64,000 nt of DNA from Hyphomonas johnsonii MHS-2 (GTDB taxonomy: Bacteria > Pseudomonadota > Alphaproteobacteria > Caulobacterales > Hyphomonadaceae). The DNA is taken from NCBI RefSeq assembly GCF_000685275.1, contig NZ_ARYK01000005.1:124001-188000 (forward strand), in the 5' to 3' direction. Of the stretch, positions 34,484-43,444 are shown one piece after another (within the stretch, counting starts at the first letter, position 1; each line of letters begins with the position of its first letter). The notes under the pieces are model-generated. The model did no database searches, had not been told where the DNA came from, and worked only from the letters and a program-made list of their open reading frames with translations. The translations under genes were made by a program, and so were the position numbers.

Positions 34484-35398
34484 ATGTCGGACCGCGCCCG
34501 TATCGAAGCCTTTCTCGAAATGATGAGCGCGGAGCGCGGCGCCGCCGCCAATACGCTGGACGCCTATGCCCGCGATCTCCTCGACGCGTCGGAATTCTGC
34601 GGCAGCCGCCTGACCACCGCCTCCGGCCGCGACCTCTCCGCCTGGCAGGCCGATCTCAGCGTGCGCGGCATGGCCGCCACGACCTCCGCGCGGAAACTGT
34701 CAGCCGTCAGGCGCTTCTTCCGCTTCCTGTTCGAGGAGGGCGACCGCAAGGACGACCCGACCGCCAAGATCGACGGCCCGAAAACCTCCCGCGACGTTCC
34801 CGACGTCCTCTCCCGCGAGGAGATGACGCGCCTCATCGCCGCCTGCGGCGAGGATCTCCGGCTGACATGCCTGGTCGAACTGCTCTACGGGGCAGGCCTG
34901 CGTGCCTCCGAACTGGTCTCGCTCACCCTTGGCAGCCTGCCACGCCGCAAGGGCGCCCGCTGGGTGACACGCGACATCATCATCCGCGGCAAGGGCGGCA
35001 AGGAGCGCCTCTGCCCGCTTGGCCTGCCGGCACTCGTCGCCCTGTCGAACTGGCTCGCCGTGCGGGAAGACAGCCTGCCCGCAGGCAGCCTCGCCCGAGG
35101 CCGCGCCGAACCCTACCTCTTCCCGTCGCGCGGCAAGGAGGGCCACCTGACCCGGCGGCGCCTCGGCCAATTGCTTGACGCCCTTGCCCTCGCTGCCGGT
35201 CTCAACCCCGCGCGGGTCCACCCGCACGCCCTGCGGCACGCCTACGCCACCCATCTCCTGCAGGGCGGCGCGGACCTGCGCAGCGTCCAGACCCTGCTTG
35301 GCCACGCCGACATTGCGACGACGCAGATCTACACGCACGTCCTCACGGACGAACTCGCCGAACTGCTCGAAACATCGCATCCGCTGGCCCGCCGCTGA
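34484..35398 (+). CDS. xerD: Tyrosine recombinase XerD
   Basis: 304-aa site-specific recombinase of the XerC/XerD pair that resolves chromosome dimers at dif. SAM-like N-terminal DNA-binding domain (1-95) and catalytic domain with all expected residues: Arg140 in GAGLRASEL, Lys170, His248 and Arg251 in HPHALRH, His274 in LLGHADI and nucleophile Tyr283 in QIYTH. The nearby aroK-aroB and cysK genes match the common alphaproteobacterial neighbourhood. ATG 34484 has no strong ribosome binding site. Confidence 0.93.
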   Translation: MSDRARIEAFLEMMSAERGAAANTLDAYARDLLDASEFCGSRLTTASGRDLSAWQADLSVRGMAATTSARKLSAVRRFFRFLFEEGDRKDDPTAKIDGPKTSRDVPDVLSREEMTRLIAACGEDLRLTCLVELLYGAGLRASELVSLTLGSLPRRKGARWVTRDIIIRGKGGKERLCPLGLPALVALSNWLAVREDSLPAGSLARGRAEPYLFPSRGKEGHLTRRRLGQLLDALALAAGLNPARVHPHALRHAYATHLLQGGADLRSVQTLLGHADIATTQIYTHVLTDELAELLETSHPLARR

Positions 35399-35468
35399 CG
35401 ATCTGAAAAAGGCCATTGCCATTCCCGGCCGGCGCGCCAATATCACGCTGAATAGCGGAGATTATTCC

Positions 35469-35702
35469 ATGAACCGGTTCTTCAAGGCGCTCGTGCCAAC
35501 CCTGCTCCTCACCGAGCTTGCCCTGATCAGTTCGGCAACCGCCGTCTGGGCCATCCTGTCGGAAATGCATGCCGGCAAGTACGTGGTCTTCGGCGCCGAG
35601 ATTCTCGATGTCATCGGCGCGGTCCTGCTCTCGGTGGTCATCTTCCGCATGGCCTGGCGGTCGGAAGGCCGCATGAACCTCGAAAAAGCCGGCGACAACT
35701 AG
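35469..35702 (+). CDS. Small two-TM membrane protein, unknown function
   Basis: 77 aa from ATG 35469 with GGAG at 35457-35460. Two hydrophobic segments: about 6-29 (KALVPTLLLTELALISSATA) and about 42-62 (FGAEILDVIGAVLLSVVIFR). Short basic C-terminus. The family is not recognised. It is followed by a bidirectional terminator. Confidence 0.65.
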   Translation: MNRFFKALVPTLLLTELALISSATAVWAILSEMHAGKYVVFGAEILDVIGAVLLSVVIFRMAWRSEGRMNLEKAGDN

Positions 35703-35723
35703 CCAACTCCCACACTGCAAACG

Positions 35724-35757
35724 AAAAGCCCGCCTGCTCTGGAGCATGCGGGCTTTG
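35724..35757. terminator. Bidirectional intrinsic terminator
   Basis: AAAGCCCGC (35725-35733) and GCGGGCTTT (35748-35756) form a 9-bp stem flanked by an A-tract on the left and a T-tract on the right. It serves both the small membrane gene (+) and the Pmp3 gene (-). Confidence 0.85.
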
Positions 35758-35779
35758 TCATATCGGGTCGGGGCCTCTC

Positions 35780-35953
35780 TCAGGCGACGGCGGATCCGCC
35801 GCGCGTGTTGACCCAGAATGCGTGCACAACGCCCGGCAGCCAGCCGATCAGCGTCAGGATGATGTTGATGAAGAACTGGCCGCCAATACCCTCCTTCATC
35901 GCCACGGCGACAGGCGGAAGGAAGATTGTCAGGAGGATCATCAGGAGGGACAT
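35780..35953 (-). CDS. YqaE/Pmp3 family membrane protein
   Basis: 57-aa protein starting MSLLMILLTIFLPPVAVAMK and ending VVHAFWVNTRGGSAVA, with the two hydrophobic segments and the PPVAV and GWLPGVVHA motifs diagnostic of Pmp3/YqaE. These small membrane proteins are linked to membrane potential and salt or cold stress. AAAGGAAAAG lies upstream of ATG 35953. A candidate EcfG promoter precedes it. Confidence 0.93.
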   Translation of the reverse strand: MSLLMILLTIFLPPVAVAMKEGIGGQFFINIILTLIGWLPGVVHAFWVNTRGGSAVA

Positions 35954-35984
35954 GGGCTTTTCCTTTGCGAGTGTTCACCTGACT

Positions 35985-36009
35985 TACGGGCCACATTCGG
36001 ATTTGTTCC
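35985..36009 (-). promoter_or_regulatory. Candidate EcfG-type promoter of the Pmp3-family gene
   Basis: On the minus strand GGAAC (36009-36005), 16 nt, then CGTA (35988-35985), one base from the EcfG pattern GGAAC-N16/17-CGTT. The predicted transcript start is about 35978, 25 nt before the ATG. Confidence 0.45.
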
Positions 36010-36064
36010 TGTTTGACGCGCCGCAACATCGGCCTTAGGCATCGGCACGCCTGAGGAGATGAAC

Positions 36065-37120
36065 ATGAGCCAGAAAACACCGCGCAACTTTTTCAAGCCA
36101 CTCGCCATCGGCGCACCCGCCCCGATGCAGGAGCTGCCGACACGGCTGGAGCGGATGATCCATTTCGTCCCCGGCCATAATGAAAAAGTCCGCTCGAAAA
36201 CGCCTGCCATGGCGCCCAAGGTCGACGTCATCCTCGCCAATCTCGAAGACGCCATCCCCGCCGACGCCAAGGACGCCGCCCGCGCCGGCGCCATCGAAAT
36301 GGCTGGCATGTACGACTGGCAGGGCACCGGCACCGGGTTCTGGAGCCGCGTGAACCCGCTGAACTCGCCCTGGTTCCAGGACGACGTCACAGAGCTGGTC
36401 CTCAAGGCCGGCCACCAGCTCGACGTCATCATGCTGCCCAAGGTCGAAGGCCCGTGGGACATCCATTTCGCCGACCAGTATGTCGCCCAGCTCGAGGCGA
36501 AGGCCGGCCTGACCCGTCCGATCCTCTTCCACGCCATCCTCGAAACGGCCCAGGGCATGTCCCTCGTCGAGGAGATCGCGCTCGCCTCTCCCCGCATGCA
36601 GGGCATCAGCCTTGGCCCGGCAGACCTTGCCGCAGACCGCAAGATGAAGACGACCCGCGTCGGCGGCGGCCACCCCTTCTACCGCGTGATGGAAGACCCG
36701 AACGAGGACGGCAGCGCCCGCGCCAGTGTCCAGCAGGATCTCTGGCACTACACGATTGCCCGCATGGTCGACGCCTGCCGCATGGCCGGCATCAATGCCT
36801 TCTACGGGCCGTTCGGCGACATTTCCGATCTCGACGCCTGCGAACAGCAGTTCCGCAATGCCTTCCTGCTGGGGTGCGCAGGGGCCTGGAGCCTCCATCC
36901 GAACCAGGTCGACATCGCCAAACGCGTGTTCAGCCCGGCCCCGGACGAGGTGAAATTCGCCCGGCGCATCCTCGAAGCCATGCCTGACGGCACCGGCGTC
37001 GCCATGCTCGATGGCAAGATGCAGGACGATGCAACCTGGAAACAGGCCAAGGTTATCGCCGACCTTGCCGACCTCGTCGCCTCGAAGGACCCGGACCTCG
37101 CAGCCGCCTACAAGGCCTGA
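36065..37120 (+). CDS. HpcH/HpaI aldolase/citrate lyase family CoA-ester lyase
   Basis: 351-aa TIM-barrel protein of the citrate lyase beta-like/malyl-CoA lyase superfamily. Substrate/metal motifs: [17 protein letters not shown] (Glu/Asp), [13 protein letters not shown] and [13 protein letters not shown], with [10 protein letters not shown] between. The characteristic start [12 protein letters not shown] occurs in a Caulobacterales subgroup whose substrate is not settled; malyl-CoA, methylmalyl-CoA or a hydroxyacyl-CoA are possible. ATG 36065 has AGGAG 7 nt upstream, whereas ATG 36059 overlaps the ribosome binding site. Confidence 0.85.
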   Translation: MSQKTPRNFFKPLAIGAPAPMQELPTRLERMIHFVPGHNEKVRSKTPAMAPKVDVILANLEDAIPADAKDAARAGAIEMAGMYDWQGTGTGFWSRVNPLNSPWFQDDVTELVLKAGHQLDVIMLPKVEGPWDIHFADQYVAQLEAKAGLTRPILFHAILETAQGMSLVEEIALASPRMQGISLGPADLAADRKMKTTRVGGGHPFYRVMEDPNEDGSARASVQQDLWHYTIARMVDACRMAGINAFYGPFGDISDLDACEQQFRNAFLLGCAGAWSLHPNQVDIAKRVFSPAPDEVKFARRILEAMPDGTGVAMLDGKMQDDATWKQAKVIADLADLVASKDPDLAAAYKA

Positions 37121-37206
37121 TTGCCCCTTAACTTGCGCGAACAGCGTGCTAACCTCCGCTCATCGCCCCGGATTCTCCGGGCCGTCAATGATCGGAGGTC
37201 GGCGCA

Positions 37207-37644
37207 ATGTTGAAAATGATCCTGGCAATCAGTGCGGCGACGATCGTCGCCGGCTCGGCGGTTGCGGATGAAGTCTGGACGACGCCGATCGGCGCCGTGA
37301 TCTACGAACGCGAGTTGCCGAACGGTGATGCCGTCCTCTCCTATCCCGGCATCGAAGCCGAAACGCGCGGCCTGGCCTATATTCACGGCCTGGCTCAGGT
37401 CTATGAAGGCCGCGGCGCCTTTTCCGGTGTCTGGATCGAGCCGGACCTAGCTGACGGTGAAGGCTGCGCCGTGGCCATCGCCGATCCGGAATCAGGTGAA
37501 GCGCGCAACAATTGGGGCCGTATCGACCTCGTCTTCACGGAGCCTGACTTCCCGGGCGGATGGGTCGCCATCCGAGGGGAATGCTTTGTCCAGCCCGACG
37601 CCTACCTGATCGGCAAGCCTGTGGTGGCAGAGGGCGTGGAATGA
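37207..37644 (+). CDS. Secreted protein of unknown function
   Basis: 145 aa with a signal peptide (about 1-20, SAATIVAGSAVADEVW). The mature part is acidic and beta-rich, with two cysteines (EGCAVA and GECFVQ) that could form a disulfide. Not recognised. GATCGGAGG precedes ATG 37207. Its stop overlaps the start of the NTF2-like gene in ATGA, so it begins a three-gene coupled set. Confidence 0.7.
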   Translation: MLKMILAISAATIVAGSAVADEVWTTPIGAVIYERELPNGDAVLSYPGIEAETRGLAYIHGLAQVYEGRGAFSGVWIEPDLADGEGCAVAIADPESGEARNNWGRIDLVFTEPDFPGGWVAIRGECFVQPDAYLIGKPVVAEGVE

Positions 37645-38057
37645 TCGCACTTACCGGCCACTCGCCCAATCTCCAGCGCTGGTTCGACTGGATGGAAGGC
37701 AGCCATGATGCCGCGGGCCTGTCGGACCTGCTGGCCGAGCACGTCGTCTTCCGCAGCCCCGTCGTCCACACGCCGCAGGAAGGCAAGGCCATCACCATGG
37801 CCTACCTCACTGCGGCCGGGCAGACTCTCGGCGGCGATACGTTCGAATACACACGCATCTTCGATTGCGGCGACAAGGCCGTGCTCGAATTCGAATGCGT
37901 GATGGACGGGATCAGCGTCAACGGCATCGACATGATCGAATGGGACGACCAGGGCAAGATCACCGATTTCAAGGTCATGGTCCGCCCCCTGAAGGGCATG
38001 CAGGCCGTCCACGCCGCGATGGGCGCCATGCTCGCCAAGATGAAGAGTGGCGCTTGA
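37641..38057 (+). CDS. NTF2-like (SnoaL/ketosteroid-isomerase fold) protein
   Basis: 138-aa protein with NTF2-like cone fold: helical start (NLQRWFDWMEGSHDAAGLSDLLAEHVVF), then RSPVVHTPQEGKAI and the closing strand DMIEWDDQGKITDFKVMVRP. Family members are isomerases, cyclases or ligand-binding proteins; the activity is unknown here. ATG 37641 overlaps the previous stop (ATGA), and its own stop overlaps the TTG start of the GNAT gene (TTGA). Confidence 0.85.
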   Translation: MIALTGHSPNLQRWFDWMEGSHDAAGLSDLLAEHVVFRSPVVHTPQEGKAITMAYLTAAGQTLGGDTFEYTRIFDCGDKAVLEFECVMDGISVNGIDMIEWDDQGKITDFKVMVRPLKGMQAVHAAMGAMLAKMKSGA

Positions 38058-38590
38058 TTACCGAGCCTCCAACACTCGTCACCGACCGCCTGATCCTGCG
38101 CCCGCAGCAGGCCAGCGACTTTGAAGACTGCGTCGCCATGTGGAACGATGTCGACGTCGTGCGCCATATCGGCGGTGTGACCCGCCCGCCGCAGGACGTC
38201 TGGTTCACGCTCGCCCGGTCACGCGGCATGTGGCCGCTGATCGGCTACGGCTACTGGGTCGCCGTCGAAAAGCCGACCGGCCGCTTTATCGGCGAAGTCG
38301 GCTTTGCCGATTTCAAACGCGGCATGAACCCGGACCTGTCGGCCTGGCCCGAGGCGGGCTGGGCATTCAACCAGCATTCCTGGGGCAAGGGCTTTGCCAG
38401 CGAGGCGGTCGCGGCGATCCATGCATGGCTCGACGAAAACCGTCCGGGTCCGACCCATTGCATCATCGACATGGACAATCTCGCCTCACGCCGTGTCGCG
38501 GAAAAGTCAGGCTACGAGTTCTGGTGCGAGGCGCTGTACCGGGACAAGCCGCTCAACGTGTACCGCCGCGAAGGCCCCGGCGCCGCCTAG
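38054..38590 (+). CDS. GNAT family N-acetyltransferase (RimJ/RimL-like)
   Basis: 178 aa, starting at TTG 38054 inside the stop of the preceding gene. Begins TEPPTLVTDRLILRPQQASD, typical of the Acetyltransf_3/RimL type. The acetyl-CoA loop region is HSWGKGFASEAVAAIHAWL, followed by DMDNLASRRVAEKSGYEF. Substrate unknown; could acetylate a protein N-terminus or a small molecule. The last bases form CTAG, shared with the stop of the convergent GGDEF-EAL gene. Confidence 0.87.
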   Translation: MITEPPTLVTDRLILRPQQASDFEDCVAMWNDVDVVRHIGGVTRPPQDVWFTLARSRGMWPLIGYGYWVAVEKPTGRFIGEVGFADFKRGMNPDLSAWPEAGWAFNQHSWGKGFASEAVAAIHAWLDENRPGPTHCIIDMDNLASRRVAEKSGYEFWCEALYRDKPLNVYRREGPGAA

Positions 38591-40323
38591 CTGGCCTTGC
38601 GCGCATCCATCGGCCGCGGATTGGCGTGGAACGCTTTCAGGAATTCGAGGAAGGCGCCGTGCGGCAGGCCCGGGCTGTAAAGGAAGCCCTGCCCCATCGT
38701 ACAGCCGCGCCGCCGCAGGAAGTCTGCCTGGCGTTCGGTTTCCACGCCCTCGGCGACCGTCTGCAGGCCGAGTGTCTCGGCCATCGCAAGAATCATCTCG
38801 ACAATGGCCGGCGCCTGCTTGTCACCCTCCAGCGCCGACACGAACTGGCGGTCGATCTTGAACACGTCGAACGGCAACTGGGTCAGCATTGACAGGTTGG
38901 AGTGCCCGGTGCCGAAATCGTCGATGGCAAGCTTCATGCCCATCATGCGCAGCGGCCCCATCACTTCGGCCACCTTGGCGGGGCTTTCGACGGCCATGCT
39001 TTCCGTGATCTCCAGCTCCAGCCGGTTCGGGTGCAGGCCCGTGCGCTTCAGCACGCCCATCACGGTGTCGGTGAGATTGCCACGCTCGAACTGGCGCGGC
39101 GACACATTCACGGCCACCGAGACCTCAAGCCCCTCATTCATCCACACCCGCGCCGACTGGCAGGCTGCTTCGAGAATCTGTTCGCCGATCTGGCTGATCA
39201 GCCCGGTTTCCTCGGCCAGCGGGATGAACGCGGCCGGAGAAATGATCTTGCCATTGTGGCGGCGCCAGCGTGCCAGCGCCTCGGCGCCGACGACCTTGCC
39301 GGTCTTGAAATCGATCTTCGGCTGGAACACCGCCTTGAATTCGCGGTTGGCCACGGCTTCGCGCAATTCGTCTTCCAGCTTGTACTTGCCGCGCGCGACC
39401 CGCGTCAGGCGCGGCGTGAAGAAGCGGAAGCCGGACGTCGCCTCGTCGCGCACCAGGCGCAGGGCCAGCTCGGCATGGCGGAACAGTTTCGCCGCGCTGT
39501 CGGCATCTTCCGGCGCCATCACGATCCCGCCCGAAATGCCCAGGTTGACCGACTGGCCGTTCATGTCGAAGGGCGCCGCAAAGGCCTGGCGGATCGCCCG
39601 CGCAATCGTCGCGACATGCTCGCGGCTGATCGCACATGGCAGGTAGAGCGCGAATTCGTCTGCCTGCAGGGCGGCAATCGTCATGTCGCGCAACGCCGCA
39701 CCGGATGGCCCGACAATCGCGCCGAGTTCGGTCTTCAGTCTCTGCGCAGCCAGCACGAGCAGGGCTTCGCTGGCATAGCTGCCAAGCTGTTCGGAAACGC
39801 GGGTGAACCGGTCGAGATCCAGCATGATCAGGGCGGCCGGCGCGTCAAAGGTCGCGGTCGGCAGCGTGTCGGAGATGGCGCGTTCCATCGCGATCATGTT
39901 GGCCAGGCCCGTGCGGGAATCGACATAGGCCGTCTCGCGCAGCTGCGCGTTCTCGCGCCGCAGCTTGCCGATTGTCCGGGTGACGCCGACGCGCAGCCGG
40001 CGGAGTTCGGCGAACTGCATGCCCTCCAGCGGGCCGGAATCATCGAAGCGCGCATTCATCAGGTAGTCGTTGAACCGGTCAATCGACCGGTGGAACCGGG
40101 ATGCCGCCGCATAGGAGGCCAGCGCCGATGCCAGGATTGCGACAACGATCTCGATGGCCAGCACGACAGGCGGATTGGGCAGGATCGGCTTGCCCGGTTC
40201 GCCTGCTGCAAGATGGTAGGTGACTTCGATGACCAGCAGCGCGGAAAACACGATCACGGCGACTAGAGCGCCGGCCATCGCCGCGAACGCGGGGATGGTC
40301 ATCGTGCCGAAAATTCGGCTCAT
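38587..40323 (-). CDS. GGDEF-EAL protein with degenerate GGDEF and intact EAL (c-di-GMP phosphodiesterase)
   Basis: 578-aa inner-membrane protein. Two TM helices (about 10-34 and 53-73) are followed by a coiled linker, a GGDEF-type domain (about 130-300) and an EAL domain (about 315-565). The GGDEF signature reads LQADEF (219-224), so diguanylate cyclase activity is unlikely. The EAL domain has EAL (348-350), NVSPRQF (405-411), ELEITES, DDFGTG (467-472), KID (488-490) and EGVE (524-527), so c-di-GMP hydrolysis is expected. ATG 40323 is chosen; the upstream TTG is unlikely. It is divergent from hisB. Confidence 0.9.
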   Translation of the reverse strand: MSRIFGTMTIPAFAAMAGALVAVIVFSALLVIEVTYHLAAGEPGKPILPNPPVVLAIEIVVAILASALASYAAASRFHRSIDRFNDYLMNARFDDSGPLEGMQFAELRRLRVGVTRTIGKLRRENAQLRETAYVDSRTGLANMIAMERAISDTLPTATFDAPAALIMLDLDRFTRVSEQLGSYASEALLVLAAQRLKTELGAIVGPSGAALRDMTIAALQADEFALYLPCAISREHVATIARAIRQAFAAPFDMNGQSVNLGISGGIVMAPEDADSAAKLFRHAELALRLVRDEATSGFRFFTPRLTRVARGKYKLEDELREAVANREFKAVFQPKIDFKTGKVVGAEALARWRRHNGKIISPAAFIPLAEETGLISQIGEQILEAACQSARVWMNEGLEVSVAVNVSPRQFERGNLTDTVMGVLKRTGLHPNRLELEITESMAVESPAKVAEVMGPLRMMGMKLAIDDFGTGHSNLSMLTQLPFDVFKIDRQFVSALEGDKQAPAIVEMILAMAETLGLQTVAEGVETERQADFLRRRGCTMGQGFLYSPGLPHGAFLEFLKAFHANPRPMDARKAS

Positions 40324-40464
40324 CTGGCTCTTCTTATGCAAGCGCGAATCGCTTTCCTACTTCCCCTCAGGGGTGTGTCTGGAGTGACATTCGGCGAATA
40401 TGTTTAGAAATCAGTGAACAAACTGCGCTAGCTGTTGTGTTTACAGCGCACTATATGGTTCCAG

Positions 40465-41061
40465 ATGATTAAACACCGCACCGCCACCGTCGACCGCAAG
40501 ACGAAGGAAACCGATATTTCGGTCACCCTTGACCTTGATGGCACCGGCAAGTCCGATATCGCCACCGGTATCGGCTTCTTCGACCACATGCTGGAAAGCT
40601 TTTCCAAGCACGCCGCCATCGACCTGACAGTCCGCTGCAAGGGCGACCTGCACATCGACATGCACCATTCCGTCGAGGATACGGGCATCGTCATCGGCCA
40701 GGCCATTCTCGAGGCGCTCGGCGATTTTGCCGGCATCACGCGTTTCGGCCACGCCTATATCCCGATGGACGAGACGCTGAGCCGTGCCAGTCTCGACCTC
40801 TGCAAGCGCCCCTACCTGATCTGGAAGGTCCAGTTCGCCCGCGACAAGGTGGGCGAGATGGATACCGAACTGTTCAAGGAATTCTTCCACGCCCTCGCCG
40901 GAAATGGCGGCATGTGCCTGCACGTGGAGAATCTCTACGGCGAGAACAGCCACCACATCATCGAGAGCTGCTACAAGGCCACTGCCCGCGCCCTGCGCAC
41001 CGCCATCGCGGTCGATCCCAAACTCGGCGGCAAACCGGCCTCGACGAAGGGCAGCCTTTAG
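40465..41061 (+). CDS. hisB: Imidazoleglycerol-phosphate dehydratase
   Basis: 198-aa monofunctional HisB catalysing dehydration of imidazoleglycerol phosphate to imidazoleacetol phosphate. Metal-binding motifs HHSVEDTGI and [11 protein letters not shown] are intact, with the [14 protein letters not shown] segment. It is the first gene of the histidine cluster, 15 nt before hisH. The start ATG 40465 lacks a strong Shine-Dalgarno. A short inverted repeat TGCGCT/AGCGCA (40424-40450) lies upstream in the spacer shared with the EAL gene. Confidence 0.96.
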   Translation: MIKHRTATVDRKTKETDISVTLDLDGTGKSDIATGIGFFDHMLESFSKHAAIDLTVRCKGDLHIDMHHSVEDTGIVIGQAILEALGDFAGITRFGHAYIPMDETLSRASLDLCKRPYLIWKVQFARDKVGEMDTELFKEFFHALAGNGGMCLHVENLYGENSHHIIESCYKATARALRTAIAVDPKLGGKPASTKGSL

Positions 41062-41076
41062 CCTAAACGCGGCGCC

Positions 41077-41718
41077 ATGAACCTGGTCGCCCTCATCGAT
41101 TACGGCTCCGGCAATGTCCACTCGGCCGCCGGTGCGCTGGCCGAGGCCGCCCGGCGCGCGAACCTCACGATCGAGGTCACCACCACGGCCGACCCCGCCA
41201 CAATCGCGCGCGCCGACCGCATCATCCTGCCGGGCGTTGGCCATTATGCCGACTGCGCCGCCAATCTCCACGCCCGCCCCGGCCTGGTCGATGCCCTCGA
41301 ATCCGCTGTCATGGACGCCAACACGCCGTTTCTCGGCATTTGCGTCGGCATGCAGCTCCTGGCCGATTTCGGCCTCGAGGATGGCGAGACGCGCGGCCTC
41401 GGCTGGATCCACGGCGTGGTTGACCGCATAGAGCCCGGCCCCGGCCATGCCATTCCGCATGTCGGCTGGAACGAGCTCTACCTGCCCCGCCCCCACCCCG
41501 TGCTCGACGGACTTGGCGAAGACCCCCACGCCTATTTCACCCATTCCTACGCGATCAGCCCGGAAGACCCGGCCCACGTCGCCGCCACCACCGAATATGG
41601 CGTGCCCTTCACCAGCGCTGTCGCCCGCGACAACATCTTCGGCACCCAGTTCCACCCGGAAATGAGCCAGCGCGTCGGCCTGCAACTGCTCACGAACTTC
41701 CTGCAATGGACGCCTTGA
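41077..41718 (+). CDS. hisH: Imidazole glycerol phosphate synthase, glutamine amidotransferase subunit
   Basis: 213-aa class-I glutaminase that supplies ammonia to HisF. Catalytic triad: Cys89 in GICVGMQLL, His193 and Glu195 in QFHPEMS. Starts with [16 protein letters not shown], as usual. The stop TGA 41716-41718 overlaps the ATG of hisA (TGATG), implying translational coupling. Its partner hisF lies 4.9 kb downstream, beyond an insertion. Confidence 0.96.
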   Translation: MNLVALIDYGSGNVHSAAGALAEAARRANLTIEVTTTADPATIARADRIILPGVGHYADCAANLHARPGLVDALESAVMDANTPFLGICVGMQLLADFGLEDGETRGLGWIHGVVDRIEPGPGHAIPHVGWNELYLPRPHPVLDGLGEDPHAYFTHSYAISPEDPAHVAATTEYGVPFTSAVARDNIFGTQFHPEMSQRVGLQLLTNFLQWTP

Positions 41719-42446
41719 TGACCTTCACCCTCTACCCTGCCATCGACCTGAAGGACGGCGCCTGCGTCCGCCTGCTGCGCGGCGAGATGGACGCCGCCAC
41801 CGTCTTCAATGACAGCCCTGCCGACCAGGCCCGCGCCTTTCATCAGGCCGGTTTCAGCCATCTCCATGTCGTCGACCTCAACGGCGCCTTTGCCGGCCAG
41901 TCGGCCAACACCGAAGCGGTGAAGGCCATCCTCGCCGCGACGCCCGCGCCGGTCCAGCTCGGCGGCGGCATCCGCACCCGCGCCCAGATCGACGCCTGGC
42001 TGGAGGCCGGAATCTCCCGCGTCATCCTCGGCACGGCGGCCCTGCGCGACCCGGACCTGGTGAAAACCGCCGCCCGCGCCCTGCCCGGCCGCATCATTGT
42101 CGGCATCGACGCCAAGGACGGCATGGTCGCGGTGGAAGGCTGGGCCGAGACCAGCGACATGCCCGCCTCGGAACTCGCCAAGGCGTTCGAGGGCTGCGGC
42201 GTCGCCGCCATCATCGCCACCGATATCGGCCGCGATGGCCTCAAGACCGGCGTCAATGTCGCCTTCACCAGCGCGCTCGCCAATGCCGTCTCGATCCCGC
42301 TGATCGCGTCAGGCGGCGTGCGCGACGTGGCCGACATCACCCGCCTGCGCGCAGCCCCCGGCACCGCGGTCAGCGGCTGCATCCTCGGCCGCGCCCTGTA
42401 TGACGGCGATATCGACCCCGCCACCGCCATCGCCGCCGCACGCTAG
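41718..42446 (+). CDS. hisA: ProFAR isomerase
   Basis: 242-aa TIM barrel, 1-(5-phosphoribosyl)-5-[(5-phosphoribosylamino)methylideneamino]imidazole-4-carboxamide isomerase. Catalytic Asp10 in YPAIDLKDG and the second aspartate in [10 protein letters not shown]; half-barrel repeats are evident ([21 protein letters not shown]). ATG 41718 overlaps the hisH stop and gives the usual N-terminus; an ATG 12 nt upstream is also possible. In related genomes hisF commonly follows directly; here accessory genes intervene. Confidence 0.95.
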   Translation: MTFTLYPAIDLKDGACVRLLRGEMDAATVFNDSPADQARAFHQAGFSHLHVVDLNGAFAGQSANTEAVKAILAATPAPVQLGGGIRTRAQIDAWLEAGISRVILGTAALRDPDLVKTAARALPGRIIVGIDAKDGMVAVEGWAETSDMPASELAKAFEGCGVAAIIATDIGRDGLKTGVNVAFTSALANAVSIPLIASGGVRDVADITRLRAAPGTAVSGCILGRALYDGDIDPATAIAAAR

Positions 42447-42515
42447 GCCCCCACTGCCGCCTGGCACGGGAATGTGCTACACTGGATTTCGTGTGTAGAG
42501 GGAGGGACAGGTCCG

Positions 42516-43121
42516 GTGAGGCATCAGGCGCCATGTGCGATCGTGCTGCTCGGCGCCCTTGCTGCCTGCGCCACGGCGCCGCCTGCCACGCCCCCCCAAC
42601 GCCACGTCATCGCCGTCGGCAGCAGCACGCCGGCAACAGACCTCGACACTTGCATCAACGACGCCTTCACCCGCATGGCCGGCGGCTGGCACATGCGCTT
42701 TGACGCCAGCCTGCCCGACGGCACCGTCACGCACAGCGACGGCCACCTGCAGGTCCGCCCGGTTGCCGGCGACCGCTGGATCATCCTGCGGCCCAACCAT
42801 GTCGGTGACTACGTGCCCTACAGCGAGATCACCAATTACGGTGACGGCCAGCTGGAATCGGTCCGCCTCGATGCGGTCTCCACCACGATCTTCCAGGAGC
42901 GCTACACCGCCTGCCATCCGCCTGATGCCAGTGGCCGTTTCAAATATGTCTCGACCCTGCTGGAGGCGATGCCAGGCGGCGCGCCCCTGCGCGTCACGCG
43001 CACCGGCTGGGGCACGGCGGACCACCATTACTCCATCGATGTCATGGAAAGCGCCGACGGCACCGGCCAGTATGCCCTGCGCACCCGCGCCGGCGAACGT
43101 GAGAGCCCGCCGGGCCACTAG
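42516..43121 (+). CDS. Lipoprotein of unknown function
   Basis: 201 aa from GTG 42516, chosen because GGAGGGA/ACAGG precede it and the signal peptide starts there with lipobox ALAAC (Cys18). The mature part is hydrophilic with two cysteines (DTCIND, TACHPP). I do not recognise a family. Gene composition matches the chromosome (GC-rich). It lies in the block between hisA and hisF. Confidence 0.7.
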   Translation: MRHQAPCAIVLLGALAACATAPPATPPQRHVIAVGSSTPATDLDTCINDAFTRMAGGWHMRFDASLPDGTVTHSDGHLQVRPVAGDRWIILRPNHVGDYVPYSEITNYGDGQLESVRLDAVSTTIFQERYTACHPPDASGRFKYVSTLLEAMPGGAPLRVTRTGWGTADHHYSIDVMESADGTGQYALRTRAGERESPPGH

Positions 43122-43142
43122 GGCCCGGCCAGCGGTGTGCGC

Positions 43143-43337
43143 CTACAGCCGGGTCGACAGGCTGGTGCGCAGTTTGCGCCGTGTGCGCAGCGCATGCGCC
43201 AGGTCGCTTTCCGGCGTGTCCGGCGCATCTTCGGGCGGCACCAGCGGCGCCAGTTTCGCGGCGCGCCGGCTCAAATCCTCGGCGCCGGCATTCCTGATCG
43301 CTTCAGCCGCCCTGATCTCGGTGATCCTGAGGTCCAT
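43143..43337 (-). CDS. Small charged protein of unknown function
   Basis: 64 aa, highly charged and helical (MDLRITEIRAAEAIRNAG and a basic C-terminus RTRRKLRTSLSTRL). AGGAG is well placed upstream (GTG 43340 or ATG 43337). No recognisable domain. It is convergent with the preceding lipoprotein gene and could be spurious, but the ribosome binding site supports it. Confidence 0.5.
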   Translation of the reverse strand: MDLRITEIRAAEAIRNAGAEDLSRRAAKLAPLVPPEDAPDTPESDLAHALRTRRKLRTSLSTRL

Positions 43338-43444
43338 CACATGTCTCCTCTTCGGTTCAAGCCTCGCACGCGGGCCGCGGCCCGCGCGTGGGCACAGTAT
43401 AGCCGAAAAGGGCCGCTCTTTCCATGAAAGGGCGGTCAGGTGGC

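Noticed and set aside
40424-40450. Operator or attenuator before hisB
   Set aside because: Only a 6-bp inverted repeat; no leader peptide with a run of histidine codons was found, so no his attenuator is claimed.
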